Assembly: GCA_020628855.1 (NCBI GenBank) | Contig: JAHDEL010000024.1 | Coordinates: 1 to 47,305 of the forward strand | Source of the DNA: Saprospiraceae bacterium | GTDB lineage: Bacteria; Bacteroidota; Bacteroidia; Chitinophagales; Saprospiraceae | Reading direction: 5' to 3' | Length of the DNA stretch: 47,305 bases | Part shown: piece after piece, positions 35,100 through 44,610 of the stretch | Numbering within the stretch: position 1 is the stretch's first letter | How the letters are laid out: each line of letters opens with the position of its first letter | Notes under the pieces: model-generated | Database searches by the model: none | Told to the model about the DNA's origin: nothing | What the model saw: only the letters and a program-made list of their open reading frames with translations | Program-made: the position numbers and the translations under genes

Positions 35100-36317
35100 A
35101 TGAAAAGATATTCAGTGTTCTTTATAATACTAGCAATAATCTTTATTATGGCTTGTACTCATAATGAACAAGATGATGCTATTGCAGGACTCCCACCAAC
35201 GATACTGAATCTACCAGATCAGCACTATAATTATGACAACATTGCACTACCTGACCACTATGTAAATGATGAGTTTCCTGATCAGTTTCAATTTCCAGCA
35301 CCAACAGAATATGATAACACGCCAGCAAGCAATCCAATAACAAATGCAGGAGCGACATTGGGAAGAGTACTTTTTTATGACAAGCAATTGAGTGCAAATG
35401 GAACTATTGCATGTGCTTCATGCCACCAAGCAGAACATGGATTCTCAGATTCTAATATATTGAGCGAAGGCTTCGAGGGCGGGCTAACTCGTAGACACTC
35501 TATGAGCTTAGTTAATGCAAGATATTATGCCGATGGAAGGTTCTTTTGGGACGAACGTGCAGCATCGCTCGAGGACCAAGTACTCATGCCTTTTCAAGAT
35601 GATGTAGAAATGGGTCTTACTCTTGAAGAACTAGTCGAAATCGTAAATAGCCAAATGTATTATCCTTCACTCTTCGAAGATGCCTTTGGCGATGATTTGA
35701 TAACTACAGAGCGCATTGCAAAAGCAATCGCGCAATTTATTCGAAGTATGGTCAGTACAACATCAAAATATGACCAAGCGAGAAGTCAGGTCCAATCTCC
35801 TCTTGTGGATTTTCCTGATTTTAGTGATCAAGAAAATGCCGGTAAACGCTTATTCTACATGCCACGAGTATTATCTAACGGCGTAAATGGGAATTGTGTA
35901 GGTTGTCATCAAACAGAATTGATGATTGGACCGTTACCAAGTTTTGCTGGGCCACTGACCTCGTTCGCTACAACTAATGGACTAGACGCAACTTCTGTGA
36001 CGGACTTAGGTGTTTTTGAATCTACAAACAATGAAAATGACATAGGAAAATTTAAGGTCCCTTCTTTGAGAAACATTGGTGTTAGACCACCATATATGCA
36101 TGATGGCAGGTTCGCCAGCCTTGAAGAAGTTGTAGAACATTATAGTTCAGGAATCCAAAATCACCAAAGCCTCATTAACCCATTAGTCAATGATGAAGGA
36201 GAAGTTGGCCAATTCAATTTTACTGATGAAGAAAAAACTGCCTTGGTTGCTTTTCTTCATACCTTGACGGACATTCAGATGCTCTCTGATAAAAAATATA
36301 GCAACCCCTTCGAATAA
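35100..36317 (+). CDS. Di-haem cytochrome c peroxidase (MauG/CcpA-like) lipoprotein
   Basis: 405 residues from the ATG at 35100; an upstream 12-codon extension lacks signal character. A lipoprotein signal peptide ends FIMAC (Cys19). Two c-type haem motifs are present, C105-A-S-C108-H109 and C266-V-G-C269-H270, with the typical GRVLFYDKQLSANGTI and RFFWDERAASLEDQ surroundings and the PSLRNIGVRPPYMHDGRF block near the second haem. The family reduces periplasmic H2O2 with electrons from small cytochromes, or oxidises protein side chains (MauG). It is followed after 21 bp by a sulfatase gene, giving a two-lipoprotein operon. Confidence 0.94.
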   Translation: MKRYSVFFIILAIIFIMACTHNEQDDAIAGLPPTILNLPDQHYNYDNIALPDHYVNDEFPDQFQFPAPTEYDNTPASNPITNAGATLGRVLFYDKQLSANGTIACASCHQAEHGFSDSNILSEGFEGGLTRRHSMSLVNARYYADGRFFWDERAASLEDQVLMPFQDDVEMGLTLEELVEIVNSQMYYPSLFEDAFGDDLITTERIAKAIAQFIRSMVSTTSKYDQARSQVQSPLVDFPDFSDQENAGKRLFYMPRVLSNGVNGNCVGCHQTELMIGPLPSFAGPLTSFATTNGLDATSVTDLGVFESTNNENDIGKFKVPSLRNIGVRPPYMHDGRFASLEEVVEHYSSGIQNHQSLINPLVNDEGEVGQFNFTDEEKTALVAFLHTLTDIQMLSDKKYSNPFE

Positions 36318-36338
36318 TTTTGAGCTTGAAGAAACCCA

Positions 36339-37625
36339 ATGAAACACTTAGTACTTATAACAACAATTGTAATCTTGCTCTTAGGATGTAAAGAGGAAGA
36401 AGACACCAACTCAAGTCTTGGTACTAGTCGTCCAAATATCCTTCTAATTATTGCTGATGATTTAGGGAAAGATGCTTTGAATGGATTTTCTGAAGGTAGC
36501 ATAAAACCAAACACTCCACACATTGATGCACTTCGGAGTTCTGGATTGATCTTTACTAACTTTTGGTCTTATCCGACATGTTCTCCAACTAGGTCATCTA
36601 TATTAACAGGAAAATATGGCTTAAGAACAGGTGTTCAATGGGCAAGTGATATCTTAAGTCCATCAGAATTAAGCCTACAGTCTTATATTGATCAAGAATC
36701 CGATACAGAATATGCAACAGCTCTTGTTGGAAAATGGCACTTGTCTGGAGACAATACAGAGTTAAACCCAGAATCTTTTGGTATCGATTATTATGCAGGG
36801 CTGATCAGAGGTGAAGCTCAGAGTTACTATAATTGGCTATTGACAGAAGATGGTAATAATTCGCTAACTACAGAATATACCACAACTACATTTACAAACT
36901 TGGCTATCGATTGGATAAGCAATCAAAGTCAGCCTTGGTTCTTATGGTTGGCTTATAATGCACCTCACACTCCTTTCCATGTGCCACCTGTTGGTTCTCA
37001 TTCACAAGGAGATCTCCCACCTTACGAAGAAGGCCTTGATCCTACACCATATTATATGGCAGCAATAGAATCAATGGACCATCACATAGGGAATCTCTTC
37101 GATACTATGAGTTCTGAAGTGTTAAATAATACGCTCATTATCTTTCTTGGAGACAATGGTTCTCCTAATGAAGTTGCACAGCTTCCTTTCTTAAACACAA
37201 CTGCGAAAGGCACACTGTATCAAGGAGGTGTCAATGTGCCGATGTTCGCATCAGGAAGCGGAATAACCAGAAAGGGGCTTGATAATAATCTAATCACGAG
37301 TACGGATCTCTTCTCCACTATTGCAAATGTAGCTGGAGTCAAAGCTGAGACTTTCTCAGACAGTAAAAGTTTCTTTCCTCTCTTTTCACAAAATGCTTTC
37401 ATCCGAGGTTTCCAGTTTGCAGAGCGCAAAAATGGGCAAGTTGAAAAATGGGCCATAAGCAATGGTGCATTTAAACTTATAGAAAATGCAATAGGGAATC
37501 AAGAACTTTATAATCTCATCGACGATCCTTATGAGGAAGTAAACCTTATGGACACAGAACTTACGACCGAAGAAAATAATGCATTGTCTGATTTAGAAAA
37601 TCAGGCAACATTGATCAGACAATAA
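36339..37625 (+). CDS. Sulfatase lipoprotein (formylglycine type)
   Basis: 428 residues. The lipoprotein signal ends ILLLGC (Cys17). The sulfatase domain opens with RPNILLIIADDLG, where the DD pair (about 40-41) binds calcium, and has the formylglycine motif C81-S-P-T-R-S. A GKWHLSG segment and FLGDNGSPNE metal-site block follow. Cys81 would be converted to formylglycine by a sulfatase-maturating enzyme, none of which is in this window. At 428 residues it is on the short side and lacks a long C-terminal subdomain. It hydrolyses a sulfate ester, perhaps of a marine polysaccharide. It lies 21 bp after the MauG-like gene. Confidence 0.93.
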   Translation: MKHLVLITTIVILLLGCKEEEDTNSSLGTSRPNILLIIADDLGKDALNGFSEGSIKPNTPHIDALRSSGLIFTNFWSYPTCSPTRSSILTGKYGLRTGVQWASDILSPSELSLQSYIDQESDTEYATALVGKWHLSGDNTELNPESFGIDYYAGLIRGEAQSYYNWLLTEDGNNSLTTEYTTTTFTNLAIDWISNQSQPWFLWLAYNAPHTPFHVPPVGSHSQGDLPPYEEGLDPTPYYMAAIESMDHHIGNLFDTMSSEVLNNTLIIFLGDNGSPNEVAQLPFLNTTAKGTLYQGGVNVPMFASGSGITRKGLDNNLITSTDLFSTIANVAGVKAETFSDSKSFFPLFSQNAFIRGFQFAERKNGQVEKWAISNGAFKLIENAIGNQELYNLIDDPYEEVNLMDTELTTEENNALSDLENQATLIRQ

Positions 37626-37689
37626 GTTCAATAGCATTGTAGAAAACTGAGTATTGTTATCTTTTTAGAACTTATGTACAAAAATCAGA

Positions 37690-38502
37690 ATGCAGAAGAC
37701 TATACTTATCACTGGAGCCACCTCAGGAATTGGCAAACTTGCAGCACTTCAATTTGCGAAAGCAGGGCATTCTCTCCTACTTCATGGAAGAAACTCTGAC
37801 AAACTCAATGCAGTAAAAACACAATGCCTCGGAGAAAACCCAATACAAAACCACTCTTGTCTTGTGGCGGATCTTTCAAAACCCAACGATGTCTTTGAAT
37901 TGATTAAGGCAGTACAACTATCCAAAGTTAATCTCGATGTAATCGTAAATAATGCAGGCGTCTATAATAGTCCTCAAAGAACAAATGATGAAGGTTTAGA
38001 TTTGCGTTTTATGGTCAATTATCTAGCACCCTACCTCTTAACCAAGGCTCTACTACCTCAATTGTCAACACATGGTCGAATTATCAATCTCAGTTCTGCA
38101 GCCCAGTCACCAGTAAATCTTTCTGCTCTAAATGGTGATCAAGCTATTCCCAATCAAACAGCATATGCAGAAAGCAAACTCGCACTTACAATGTGGAGCT
38201 TCTATCTTTCTCAGCAAATTGAACAAGGAGTAATAGCTGTTAATCCTGGTTCTCTCTTAGACACAAAAATGGTGCATGAAGCCTTCGGTCGAGTATGGGG
38301 TCCAGCCTCAAAGGGCGCAGATATCATAGTTAGCTTATCGACAAACGAAGAATTTGAAGGTATATCTGGTAAGTATTTTGACAATGACTTAGGTAACCCA
38401 AGAGGTGACTTCGGACATGCGCATCCTGATGCCTATGATGAAGAAAAACAACTCCAACTCATACAGACAACACAAAAGATCACAGATCAATGGCAGAATT
38501 AA
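37690..38502 (+). CDS. Short-chain dehydrogenase/reductase
   Basis: 270 residues. The classical SDR cofactor motif TGATSGIG (about 7-14) is followed by HGRNSDKL (an Arg after the second strand suggests NADP preference), NNAGVY, the catalytic Ser in INLSSAAQ, and Y-A-E-S-K as YxxxK. The pattern is close to the retinol-dehydrogenase-like and WW-domain-oxidoreductase-like SDRs. The 3-prime end overlaps the LLM oxidoreductase gene by 13 bp, so the two are translationally coupled. Substrate unknown. Confidence 0.93.
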   Translation: MQKTILITGATSGIGKLAALQFAKAGHSLLLHGRNSDKLNAVKTQCLGENPIQNHSCLVADLSKPNDVFELIKAVQLSKVNLDVIVNNAGVYNSPQRTNDEGLDLRFMVNYLAPYLLTKALLPQLSTHGRIINLSSAAQSPVNLSALNGDQAIPNQTAYAESKLALTMWSFYLSQQIEQGVIAVNPGSLLDTKMVHEAFGRVWGPASKGADIIVSLSTNEEFEGISGKYFDNDLGNPRGDFGHAHPDAYDEEKQLQLIQTTQKITDQWQN

Positions 38503-39422
38503 CTCCATTGAATACAATAGCTTCTGAAGGAAAACTTACACTTGGTCTAGTCTTTCCACTCGAATCCTATGCTGGTTCTGTACCGCAAATGCAGGACCAA
38601 GAAGAGCTTGCTCGGCAAGCTGAAGAGGCAGGCTTTAAAGCCCTTTGGTTTAGAGATGTCCCTTTTCATGACCCTACATTTGGTGATGCTGGGCAGATGT
38701 ATGATCCATGGGTATATATTACCCATATCATGAATCAAACAAAAGACATTTCACTTGCGACAGGAAGTATTATCCTTCCTTTACGACATCCCGTTCATAC
38801 AATTAAGTCAATCAATAGCATTCAAAATTTATCTGGAGGTAGGCTAATTGTAGGAGTCGCGTCAGGTGATAGACCTATCGAGTATCCTGCGCTAGGGCGG
38901 GCTATAGGTAGTAAATCCGAGCTTTTTAGAGATAGCTACCGTTACTTACAAGCCCTGCAAGAAGAGTTTCCAACCTATAAATCTGAATATTTTGGACAAG
39001 TAGTAGGTAATATAGACATCCTCCCAAAATCGCATTATAAGACACCATTCTTAGTAACGGGGCATTCAGGGCAGTCCTTGGACTGGATTGCTCAACATGC
39101 TGATGGTTGGTTATACTACCCTAGAAATATAGATTACCTCAAAAAGACCATGGGTGAATGGCATAATGCTTTACAGCAGGCGAAGCAATCATGGAAACCC
39201 TATATGCAATCCCTATATATAGACTTAGTAATTGACAAGCCTGTGGAACCAAGTCCAATCCACTTAGGCTTCAAATGCAATCCAGACTACTTGACAAAGT
39301 ACTTTGATTATATCCGAAACATAGGTGTAAATCACGTCATCATCAACTTGAAGTTTAGCAGCTTACCAATCAAGCAGACAATAGAAATACTAAAGAACAC
39401 AGTCCTCCCTCACTTCAATTAA
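38490..39422 (+). CDS. LLM-class flavin-dependent oxidoreductase (TIGR03571-like)
   Basis: 310 residues of the luciferase-like monooxygenase TIM-barrel fold: LTLGLVFPLESYAG, ARQAEEAGFKALWFRDVPF, LATGSIILPLRHP and LSGGRLIVGVASGDRPIEY. The pattern agrees with the TIGR03571 (BA3436) subgroup of LLM oxidoreductases. The reaction probably uses reduced FMN or F420; most Bacteroidota lack F420, so FMN is favoured. It overlaps the SDR gene by 13 bp, which makes a two-gene redox operon. No acceptor can be named. Confidence 0.9.
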   Translation: MAELTPLNTIASEGKLTLGLVFPLESYAGSVPQMQDQEELARQAEEAGFKALWFRDVPFHDPTFGDAGQMYDPWVYITHIMNQTKDISLATGSIILPLRHPVHTIKSINSIQNLSGGRLIVGVASGDRPIEYPALGRAIGSKSELFRDSYRYLQALQEEFPTYKSEYFGQVVGNIDILPKSHYKTPFLVTGHSGQSLDWIAQHADGWLYYPRNIDYLKKTMGEWHNALQQAKQSWKPYMQSLYIDLVIDKPVEPSPIHLGFKCNPDYLTKYFDYIRNIGVNHVIINLKFSSLPIKQTIEILKNTVLPHFN

Positions 39423-39582
39423 ATCTAACTCTCCAGAATTTAGACAATCGAATACGCAAACGACTAACAATCTCTGTACTACCTTTACAGACATCTAACC
39501 TTTTTTAAATTAATTCATTTTGCTGCTTGCCTACGCTTTTTCGTTCTGAAGAGCTGGGCGTAAAAAAAACATAGGAAGATCT

Positions 39583-42096
39583 ATGCATTTATCCATCAAG
39601 AAAAAATTCGAGATTTACAATGCTCTTTTTCTAAATCTCAACTACGAAGGAGCTAATTCGATAGGGCATTTGATACCAATTCTTGGCAATGTTGCCTATA
39701 AAAGACTTAAAGAAGGTTATAACCCTATTCAAATTTTCGAAGAGTTCTATTCAGATTACAAGGATGTGATTGGTGAGGATAAGATCGACTTCATGTTCAA
39801 AGTAATACAATATGTAGAAAGGCAAGTTGTACTCTTTGATAGTATTGAAGACAGCATATCTCCGTATGAACTAGAAGATCAAGAAAGCATTTTGATTAAG
39901 ACTCTCATGCTAAAGGCTGACTCTGATAATGAAGCCAAGGAACTACTTGAGGAATTGAACAGGTTTTCTGTCAGAATTGTACTCACTGCACACCCCACTC
40001 AATTCTACCGACCCCCTGTGCTTAACATTATCTCCAAGCTCAGAAATCAGGTTAAAAAAAATGACCTCAGTAGCATTGATCAATTATTGCATCAACTTGG
40101 TTTAACAAGCTTGGTAAATTCTAATTCGCCAACTCCATTAGAAGAAGCAAAAAATATTATTCACTTCTGCAGATATGAATACTATGATGCCATTGGTGAC
40201 TTTGTTTACAATCTATCTAAAGAATATCCAGGATTTGAAAATGAGAACTTGATAAGGATAGGCTTCTGGCCTTGTGGTGATAGAGACGGTAATCCTTATG
40301 TCACACATAATGTTACAAAGGAAGTAGTTGATGTTATAAGGATGACTTTGATGAAGTGTTATTATCAAGATTGCAAAGCATTATTATCAAAACTTACCTT
40401 CAAAAACATTGAGCCTAGACTCCAAGAAATGACTGCGGAAATCTATAAAGCAATGTTCGATGCAAACTATTTAGTGGACTATCGCACTCTATTAGACACC
40501 TTGCTGAGTATCAAGGAAGAGCTCTCAGTCAAATACGAAAACCTCTTTTCAGAAGATCTTGAGAGGTTCATCACAAAGGTTAATATTTTCAAATCTCATT
40601 TTGTCTCATTAGATATTAGACAAGACCATAGTGTCCATAGAGATACCATCAATTACATTCTGAAATCAAATGATCTTATTGATGCTGAGTATTCAGAGCT
40701 TGACAATGATGCTTTAATAGATTTACTACTTCATCAGTCTTTAACAATACCTGATCTTGAAAATGCTCCTCTACTAGTAAAAGATACTATTAAGAATATT
40801 GAACAATTTTTTGAGATACAGCGAGCTAATGGAGAAGAAGGCTGTCATCGTTATATCATTAGTAATTCTGAAGATATCTATGCAGTACTCTTCGTAAAAG
40901 CACTATTTAGGTGGATACATCAGCTTGACAACTATCCGGTAGATATTATCCCTCTTTTTGAAACGATGAAAGGCATGCAAACAAGCAAAGCAGTAATGCA
41001 GAGATTGTATAGCCTACCGACTCTGAGGCAACACCTGTCGAATAGAAAGAATCGACAAACCATAATGTTGGGGTTTTCTGATGGTACAAAAGATGGCGGT
41101 TATCTCAAGGCAAATTGGTCTATTTATAAATGTAAAGAGGCATTATCACAAGTGAGTGCTGAGTATAATGTAACTGCAATTTTCTTTGACGGTAGAGGTG
41201 GACCTCCAGCAAGAGGTGGTGGAAAGACACACAATTTTTATGCAGCTCGGAGTTCTGCGATGGCAAACAATGATATACAATTGACCATCCAAGGACAAAC
41301 CATCACCAGCACTTATGGCACACAAGAAAAATTTGTCTTCAATGCAGAACAAATGATAACCTCGGGATTAATCAGCTTGGACAACAAGGGAAAGAGTAAT
41401 ATTTCAGAAGAACAAAAAGCGCTAATAGAAGAGCTAAGTGAAACGAGCTACAAGTACTATATCAAGCTCAAAGAACATCCAACATTTATACCTTATCTAC
41501 AAAATATGACTACCCTGAAATATTATGGGAGGACAAAAGTAGGTAGCAGACCAGGCAAACGTAATAAGTCAAGTCAATTGACCCTTTCAGATTTACGAGC
41601 GATATCCTATGTCGGTTCATGGTCACAACTCAAACAAAATATTCCAGGTTACTATGGCCTTGGACACTCAATAAGCGCTTTCAAAGACCAAGGCAAAATG
41701 GGTGCACTTCAACATCTATATGCTGACTCTCCCCTTTTCAAAACTCTCATCGATAATAGTATGATGTCATTAACAAAATGCAATTTTGATTTGACCGCAT
41801 ATATGAAGAATGATGAAGAATATGGTGATTTTTGGTCAATATTGCATGATGAGTATACCTTGTCTAAAGCCATGCTTTTAGAAGTTACTCAACTTGATGA
41901 GTTAATGGAAAATGAAATGCGCTCTAAACAGTCCATCCTTATGCGAGAAGAAATTGTGCGCCCTCTACTCATCATTCAACACTATGCCTTACAAAAATTG
42001 AATTCGAATCAAAGTGATACTAATCATGATCTCTACGAGAAGCTTGTAGTCAGATCTCTCTATGGCAACATTAATGCAAGTAGAAATTCCGCTTGA
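39583..42096 (+). CDS. ppc: Phosphoenolpyruvate carboxylase
   Basis: 837 residues, slightly below the 870-930 common in proteobacteria. The catalytic His motif is TAHPTQ (His137), followed by FWPCGDRDGNPYVT, the LGFSDGTKDGGYL loop (in place of the usual GYSDSxKDxG), and the glycine-rich FFDGRGGPPARGGG loop (about 535-547) that positions bicarbonate. GSRPGKRN is the allosteric/active-site Arg-Pro-Lys-Arg-type motif. The C-terminal residues NASRNSA keep the invariant N-x-G/S end in altered form. It carboxylates PEP to oxaloacetate, an anaplerotic step. It is transcribed alone after a 160-bp gap and is unrelated to its neighbours. Confidence 0.93.
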   Translation: MHLSIKKKFEIYNALFLNLNYEGANSIGHLIPILGNVAYKRLKEGYNPIQIFEEFYSDYKDVIGEDKIDFMFKVIQYVERQVVLFDSIEDSISPYELEDQESILIKTLMLKADSDNEAKELLEELNRFSVRIVLTAHPTQFYRPPVLNIISKLRNQVKKNDLSSIDQLLHQLGLTSLVNSNSPTPLEEAKNIIHFCRYEYYDAIGDFVYNLSKEYPGFENENLIRIGFWPCGDRDGNPYVTHNVTKEVVDVIRMTLMKCYYQDCKALLSKLTFKNIEPRLQEMTAEIYKAMFDANYLVDYRTLLDTLLSIKEELSVKYENLFSEDLERFITKVNIFKSHFVSLDIRQDHSVHRDTINYILKSNDLIDAEYSELDNDALIDLLLHQSLTIPDLENAPLLVKDTIKNIEQFFEIQRANGEEGCHRYIISNSEDIYAVLFVKALFRWIHQLDNYPVDIIPLFETMKGMQTSKAVMQRLYSLPTLRQHLSNRKNRQTIMLGFSDGTKDGGYLKANWSIYKCKEALSQVSAEYNVTAIFFDGRGGPPARGGGKTHNFYAARSSAMANNDIQLTIQGQTITSTYGTQEKFVFNAEQMITSGLISLDNKGKSNISEEQKALIEELSETSYKYYIKLKEHPTFIPYLQNMTTLKYYGRTKVGSRPGKRNKSSQLTLSDLRAISYVGSWSQLKQNIPGYYGLGHSISAFKDQGKMGALQHLYADSPLFKTLIDNSMMSLTKCNFDLTAYMKNDEEYGDFWSILHDEYTLSKAMLLEVTQLDELMENEMRSKQSILMREEIVRPLLIIQHYALQKLNSNQSDTNHDLYEKLVVRSLYGNINASRNSA

Positions 42097-42204
42097 TATG
42101 ACATGATTATCCTCAAAGTTTTTCTCTACTTTTTAAGAAGCAGATTGTGATAAGTCCCAATGATTGTAGAAATTTAAATTCATTGCTCAAGCCAAATTCG
42201 TTTG

Positions 42205-42645
42205 ATGGATCTAAAGTCAGAAGCATCGTTACAAATTCTCAAACCTCTGGATATAGTCTTTGAAGGGATTGTTAATCCAGAAAAGATGACCAAGTATTTT
42301 ATTTCAGAGAGTACAGGAAGGATGGAAACAGGAAAAGATTTGCTGTGGAAGTTTCCGGAATTTCCTGATAGATTCCCGATTACTCAAGTCAAAGTCGAAC
42401 CTCTTCGATCGATTGCTTTTGTTTGGGACCCAGAAACTCTTGTGGAAATACAGTTAGAAGCCTATACTGATGATAGCACAATAGTAAAAGTAACTGAAGG
42501 GTCAAAATCAAATACACCAGATAATCTGAAGTGGCTTGTGAGTAACTCAGGAGGATGGGCAAACTTTCTAGCTTGCATGAAAGCTTATCTTGAGCATGGA
42601 ATCGGACTTAGAAAGGGGGCTTATGATTTTATGCGCAAGCAGTAA
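42205..42645 (+). CDS. SRPBCC / AHSA1-like domain protein
   Basis: 146 residues from the ATG at 42205; a TTG one codon earlier gives the longer reading. The pattern SLQILKPLDIVFEGIVNPEKMTKYF, then KDLLWKFPEF, PLRSIAFVWDP, and the long C-terminal helix GGWANFLACMKAYLEHG match the activator-of-Hsp90-ATPase-homologue-like (AHSA1) SRPBCC proteins. It probably binds a hydrophobic ligand in a helix-grip pocket. The gene is small and apparently monocistronic between ppc and the bestrophin gene. Confidence 0.87.
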   Translation: MDLKSEASLQILKPLDIVFEGIVNPEKMTKYFISESTGRMETGKDLLWKFPEFPDRFPITQVKVEPLRSIAFVWDPETLVEIQLEAYTDDSTIVKVTEGSKSNTPDNLKWLVSNSGGWANFLACMKAYLEHGIGLRKGAYDFMRKQ

Positions 42646-42700
42646 TTTCATTACTTTACTGTTCCAAATTTTTCATTCAAAAAATGTATAACAACCGCTC

Positions 42701-43735
42701 ATGTTAATAACAAAAGGGATCAGTGTTGGTAAATTGATCAAATGGACAGGCCACCACATTATATGGCTGTCTCTCTTTATGGGAGCAATAGCATCTCTCT
42801 ATTATTTTGACATTATTTCTTTGAGTATTCCTTGGCTGCCTGTCTCTGTGATTGGTACAGCAGTGGCATTCTATGTTGGCTTCAAAAACAATCAAGCCTA
42901 TGATAGAATGTGGGAAGCAAGAAAAATATGGGGAGGTATAGTGAATGACAGTAGGGCGTGGGGCATGATGGTGGATGGTTATATTACCAACCTATTTACA
43001 CAGCAAAACAAAAGCGAGAGTGAGTTGCACTCTATTAAGCAAAGATTAATCTACAGGCACATTGGTTGGCTCTATGCCCATAGAAGCCAATTGCTCGTAG
43101 CAACACCTTGGGAACACATCAGTCAAAGCGGCCCAATAGGCAAAACAGCAGAATTTTATCAAAAGAAATTTGGCATAGGTTTAATAGATGATGAAATAAC
43201 ACGTACTGAATTAAAGCTATTCCTTCCTGAGGATGAGCATGATAGGTTAGTAGGACATGTCAATACCGCTACCCAAATTATAAATGAACAATCCAGAGAC
43301 TTGACCAGCTTGAGAGAGCAAAACCTCATAGATGATTTCCGTCATACTCAAATGGAAGATGTCCTTCGCACATTCTATACCTTACAAGGCAAAAATGAGC
43401 GTATTAAGAAGTTCCCTCTACCCAGACAGTATGCCAACATGAGTAGATACTTTGTTGCCATTTTTATCATTCTCTTACCCTTTAGTATGATTCCTGAGTT
43501 AATTCAACTGAGCAATTGGGGTGTATGGTTAGCTGTACCAATTGCAGCGTTAATAGGATGGATCTACGTAATGATGGAAATAGTAGGTGACTATTCTGAA
43601 AATCCCTTTCAAGGCATGGCCAACGATATCCCAATGATGGCACTTTGCCGAGTAATTGAGATTGATCTTAGAGAGATGTTGGGAGAAACTGACCTACCTC
43701 CTAAAGTCGAAGCGAAGAATGGTGTGTTGATGTAA
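42701..43735 (+). CDS. Bestrophin-family chloride-channel-like protein
   Basis: 344 residues. The highly conserved bestrophin segment VGFKNNQAYDRMWEARKIWGG (about 65-85), the preceding membrane helix with PWLPVSVIGTAVAFY, and the second pair of helices (about 250-300) identify the bestrophin/UPF0187 family. Family members form pentameric anion or cation channels in the inner membrane. The C-terminal acid cluster following GDYSENPFQGMANDIPM corresponds to the regulatory calcium-clasp region of eukaryotic homologues in position, though bacterial members are not known to be calcium-gated. Confidence 0.93.
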   Translation: MLITKGISVGKLIKWTGHHIIWLSLFMGAIASLYYFDIISLSIPWLPVSVIGTAVAFYVGFKNNQAYDRMWEARKIWGGIVNDSRAWGMMVDGYITNLFTQQNKSESELHSIKQRLIYRHIGWLYAHRSQLLVATPWEHISQSGPIGKTAEFYQKKFGIGLIDDEITRTELKLFLPEDEHDRLVGHVNTATQIINEQSRDLTSLREQNLIDDFRHTQMEDVLRTFYTLQGKNERIKKFPLPRQYANMSRYFVAIFIILLPFSMIPELIQLSNWGVWLAVPIAALIGWIYVMMEIVGDYSENPFQGMANDIPMMALCRVIEIDLREMLGETDLPPKVEAKNGVLM

Positions 43736-43872
43736 TTTGATGCTTTACAATGAGGAACTTACATTTAAAGCATTGAATTAATAACAATTTGCATCATAAT
43801 ACTTACACAGTTCTAAGATGGATTCAAGGTTGAGTTTAGCGCTAGATTTAACTTTAAAGAAAAAACAATACT

Positions 43873-44475
43873 ATGAAAATCTTAGTAATTGGCGGCTATG
43901 GGACAATAGGTAAATTTGTTTCAGAACACTTCCGAAAAGTGCATGATGTTATAATAGCAGGCAGATCTCAAGGGAGTATAAATGTGGATCTTGCAGAAAG
44001 TGAAAGCATATTGTCAATGTTTGAAAAACTCGGTAAAGTAGATGCCATTGTCTGCATAGCAGGTGAAGCTAAGTGGGCAAACTTTGAAGAACTGAGCGAA
44101 GAAGACTATTATATAGGGATCAAAAGCAAGTTAATGGGGCAAGTCAATTTGACTAGGATTGGACAGCATTACTTGAATGACAATGGATCAATTACACTCA
44201 CGACAGGTATTTTGGCTGATGATCCTGTAATGAAGACTGCAAGTGCAGCGATGGTTAATGGAGGCATCCATAGCTTTGTGAAAGCAGTTGCGCTAGAGCT
44301 CAAAACTGGAATTCGGATTAATGTTGTATCTGCAGGTTTGGTCGAAGAAGCTTACGATAAATACAAAGCATATTTTCCAGGTCATGTACCTGTATCTATG
44401 CGAAAAGTTGTACATGGATACATCCGTAGTGTCGAAGGCAAAGGGAATGGAGAAATTATAAGAGTCTACTCTTAG
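43873..44475 (+). CDS. Short SDR-family protein lacking the YxxxK catalytic pair
   Basis: 200 residues. The N-terminus MKILVIGGYGTIGKFV is a Rossmann GxxGxxG motif, followed by IAGRSQGSINVDLAES and VDAIVCIAGEAKWANF, so the nucleotide-binding fold is intact. Where a classical SDR has YxxxK, this protein reads SAAMVNGGIHSFVKAVALEL, with no Tyr or Lys in the expected places. I recall such MVN-type short SDRs as a recurring subfamily. It may bind NAD(P)(H) without classical catalysis or use other residues. It is transcribed alone after a 137-bp gap. Confidence 0.87.
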   Translation: MKILVIGGYGTIGKFVSEHFRKVHDVIIAGRSQGSINVDLAESESILSMFEKLGKVDAIVCIAGEAKWANFEELSEEDYYIGIKSKLMGQVNLTRIGQHYLNDNGSITLTTGILADDPVMKTASAAMVNGGIHSFVKAVALELKTGIRINVVSAGLVEEAYDKYKAYFPGHVPVSMRKVVHGYIRSVEGKGNGEIIRVYS

Positions 44476-44530
44476 ATCTCTTCTACATTCCATGAGAAAA
44501 CAAGAAAAAACAAAATAATCCAAAGAATTT

Positions 44531-44554
44531 GTAACGCTTCGTGCAACGTAGCTA
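44531..44554 (+). promoter_or_regulatory. Candidate ECF-type promoter before the lipoprotein-sigma operon
   Basis: GTAACG at 44531 and CGTAGCTA at 44547 have -35/-10-like character of ECF promoters (AAC and CGT cores) and lie 57-80 bp before the lipoprotein start. The spacing is slightly short. It would fit autoregulation by the downstream sigma factor; this is only inference. Confidence 0.3.
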
Positions 44555-44610
44555 ATAATGTAATTGTAAACATTATTAATCACCCTTTTACAGGCTAAAC
44601 TTTAAAAAAC

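Noticed and set aside
39520-39570. TACGC...GCGTA hairpin-like repeat before ppc
   Set aside because: Only a five-bp stem with a very long loop; not convincing as a terminator or operator.
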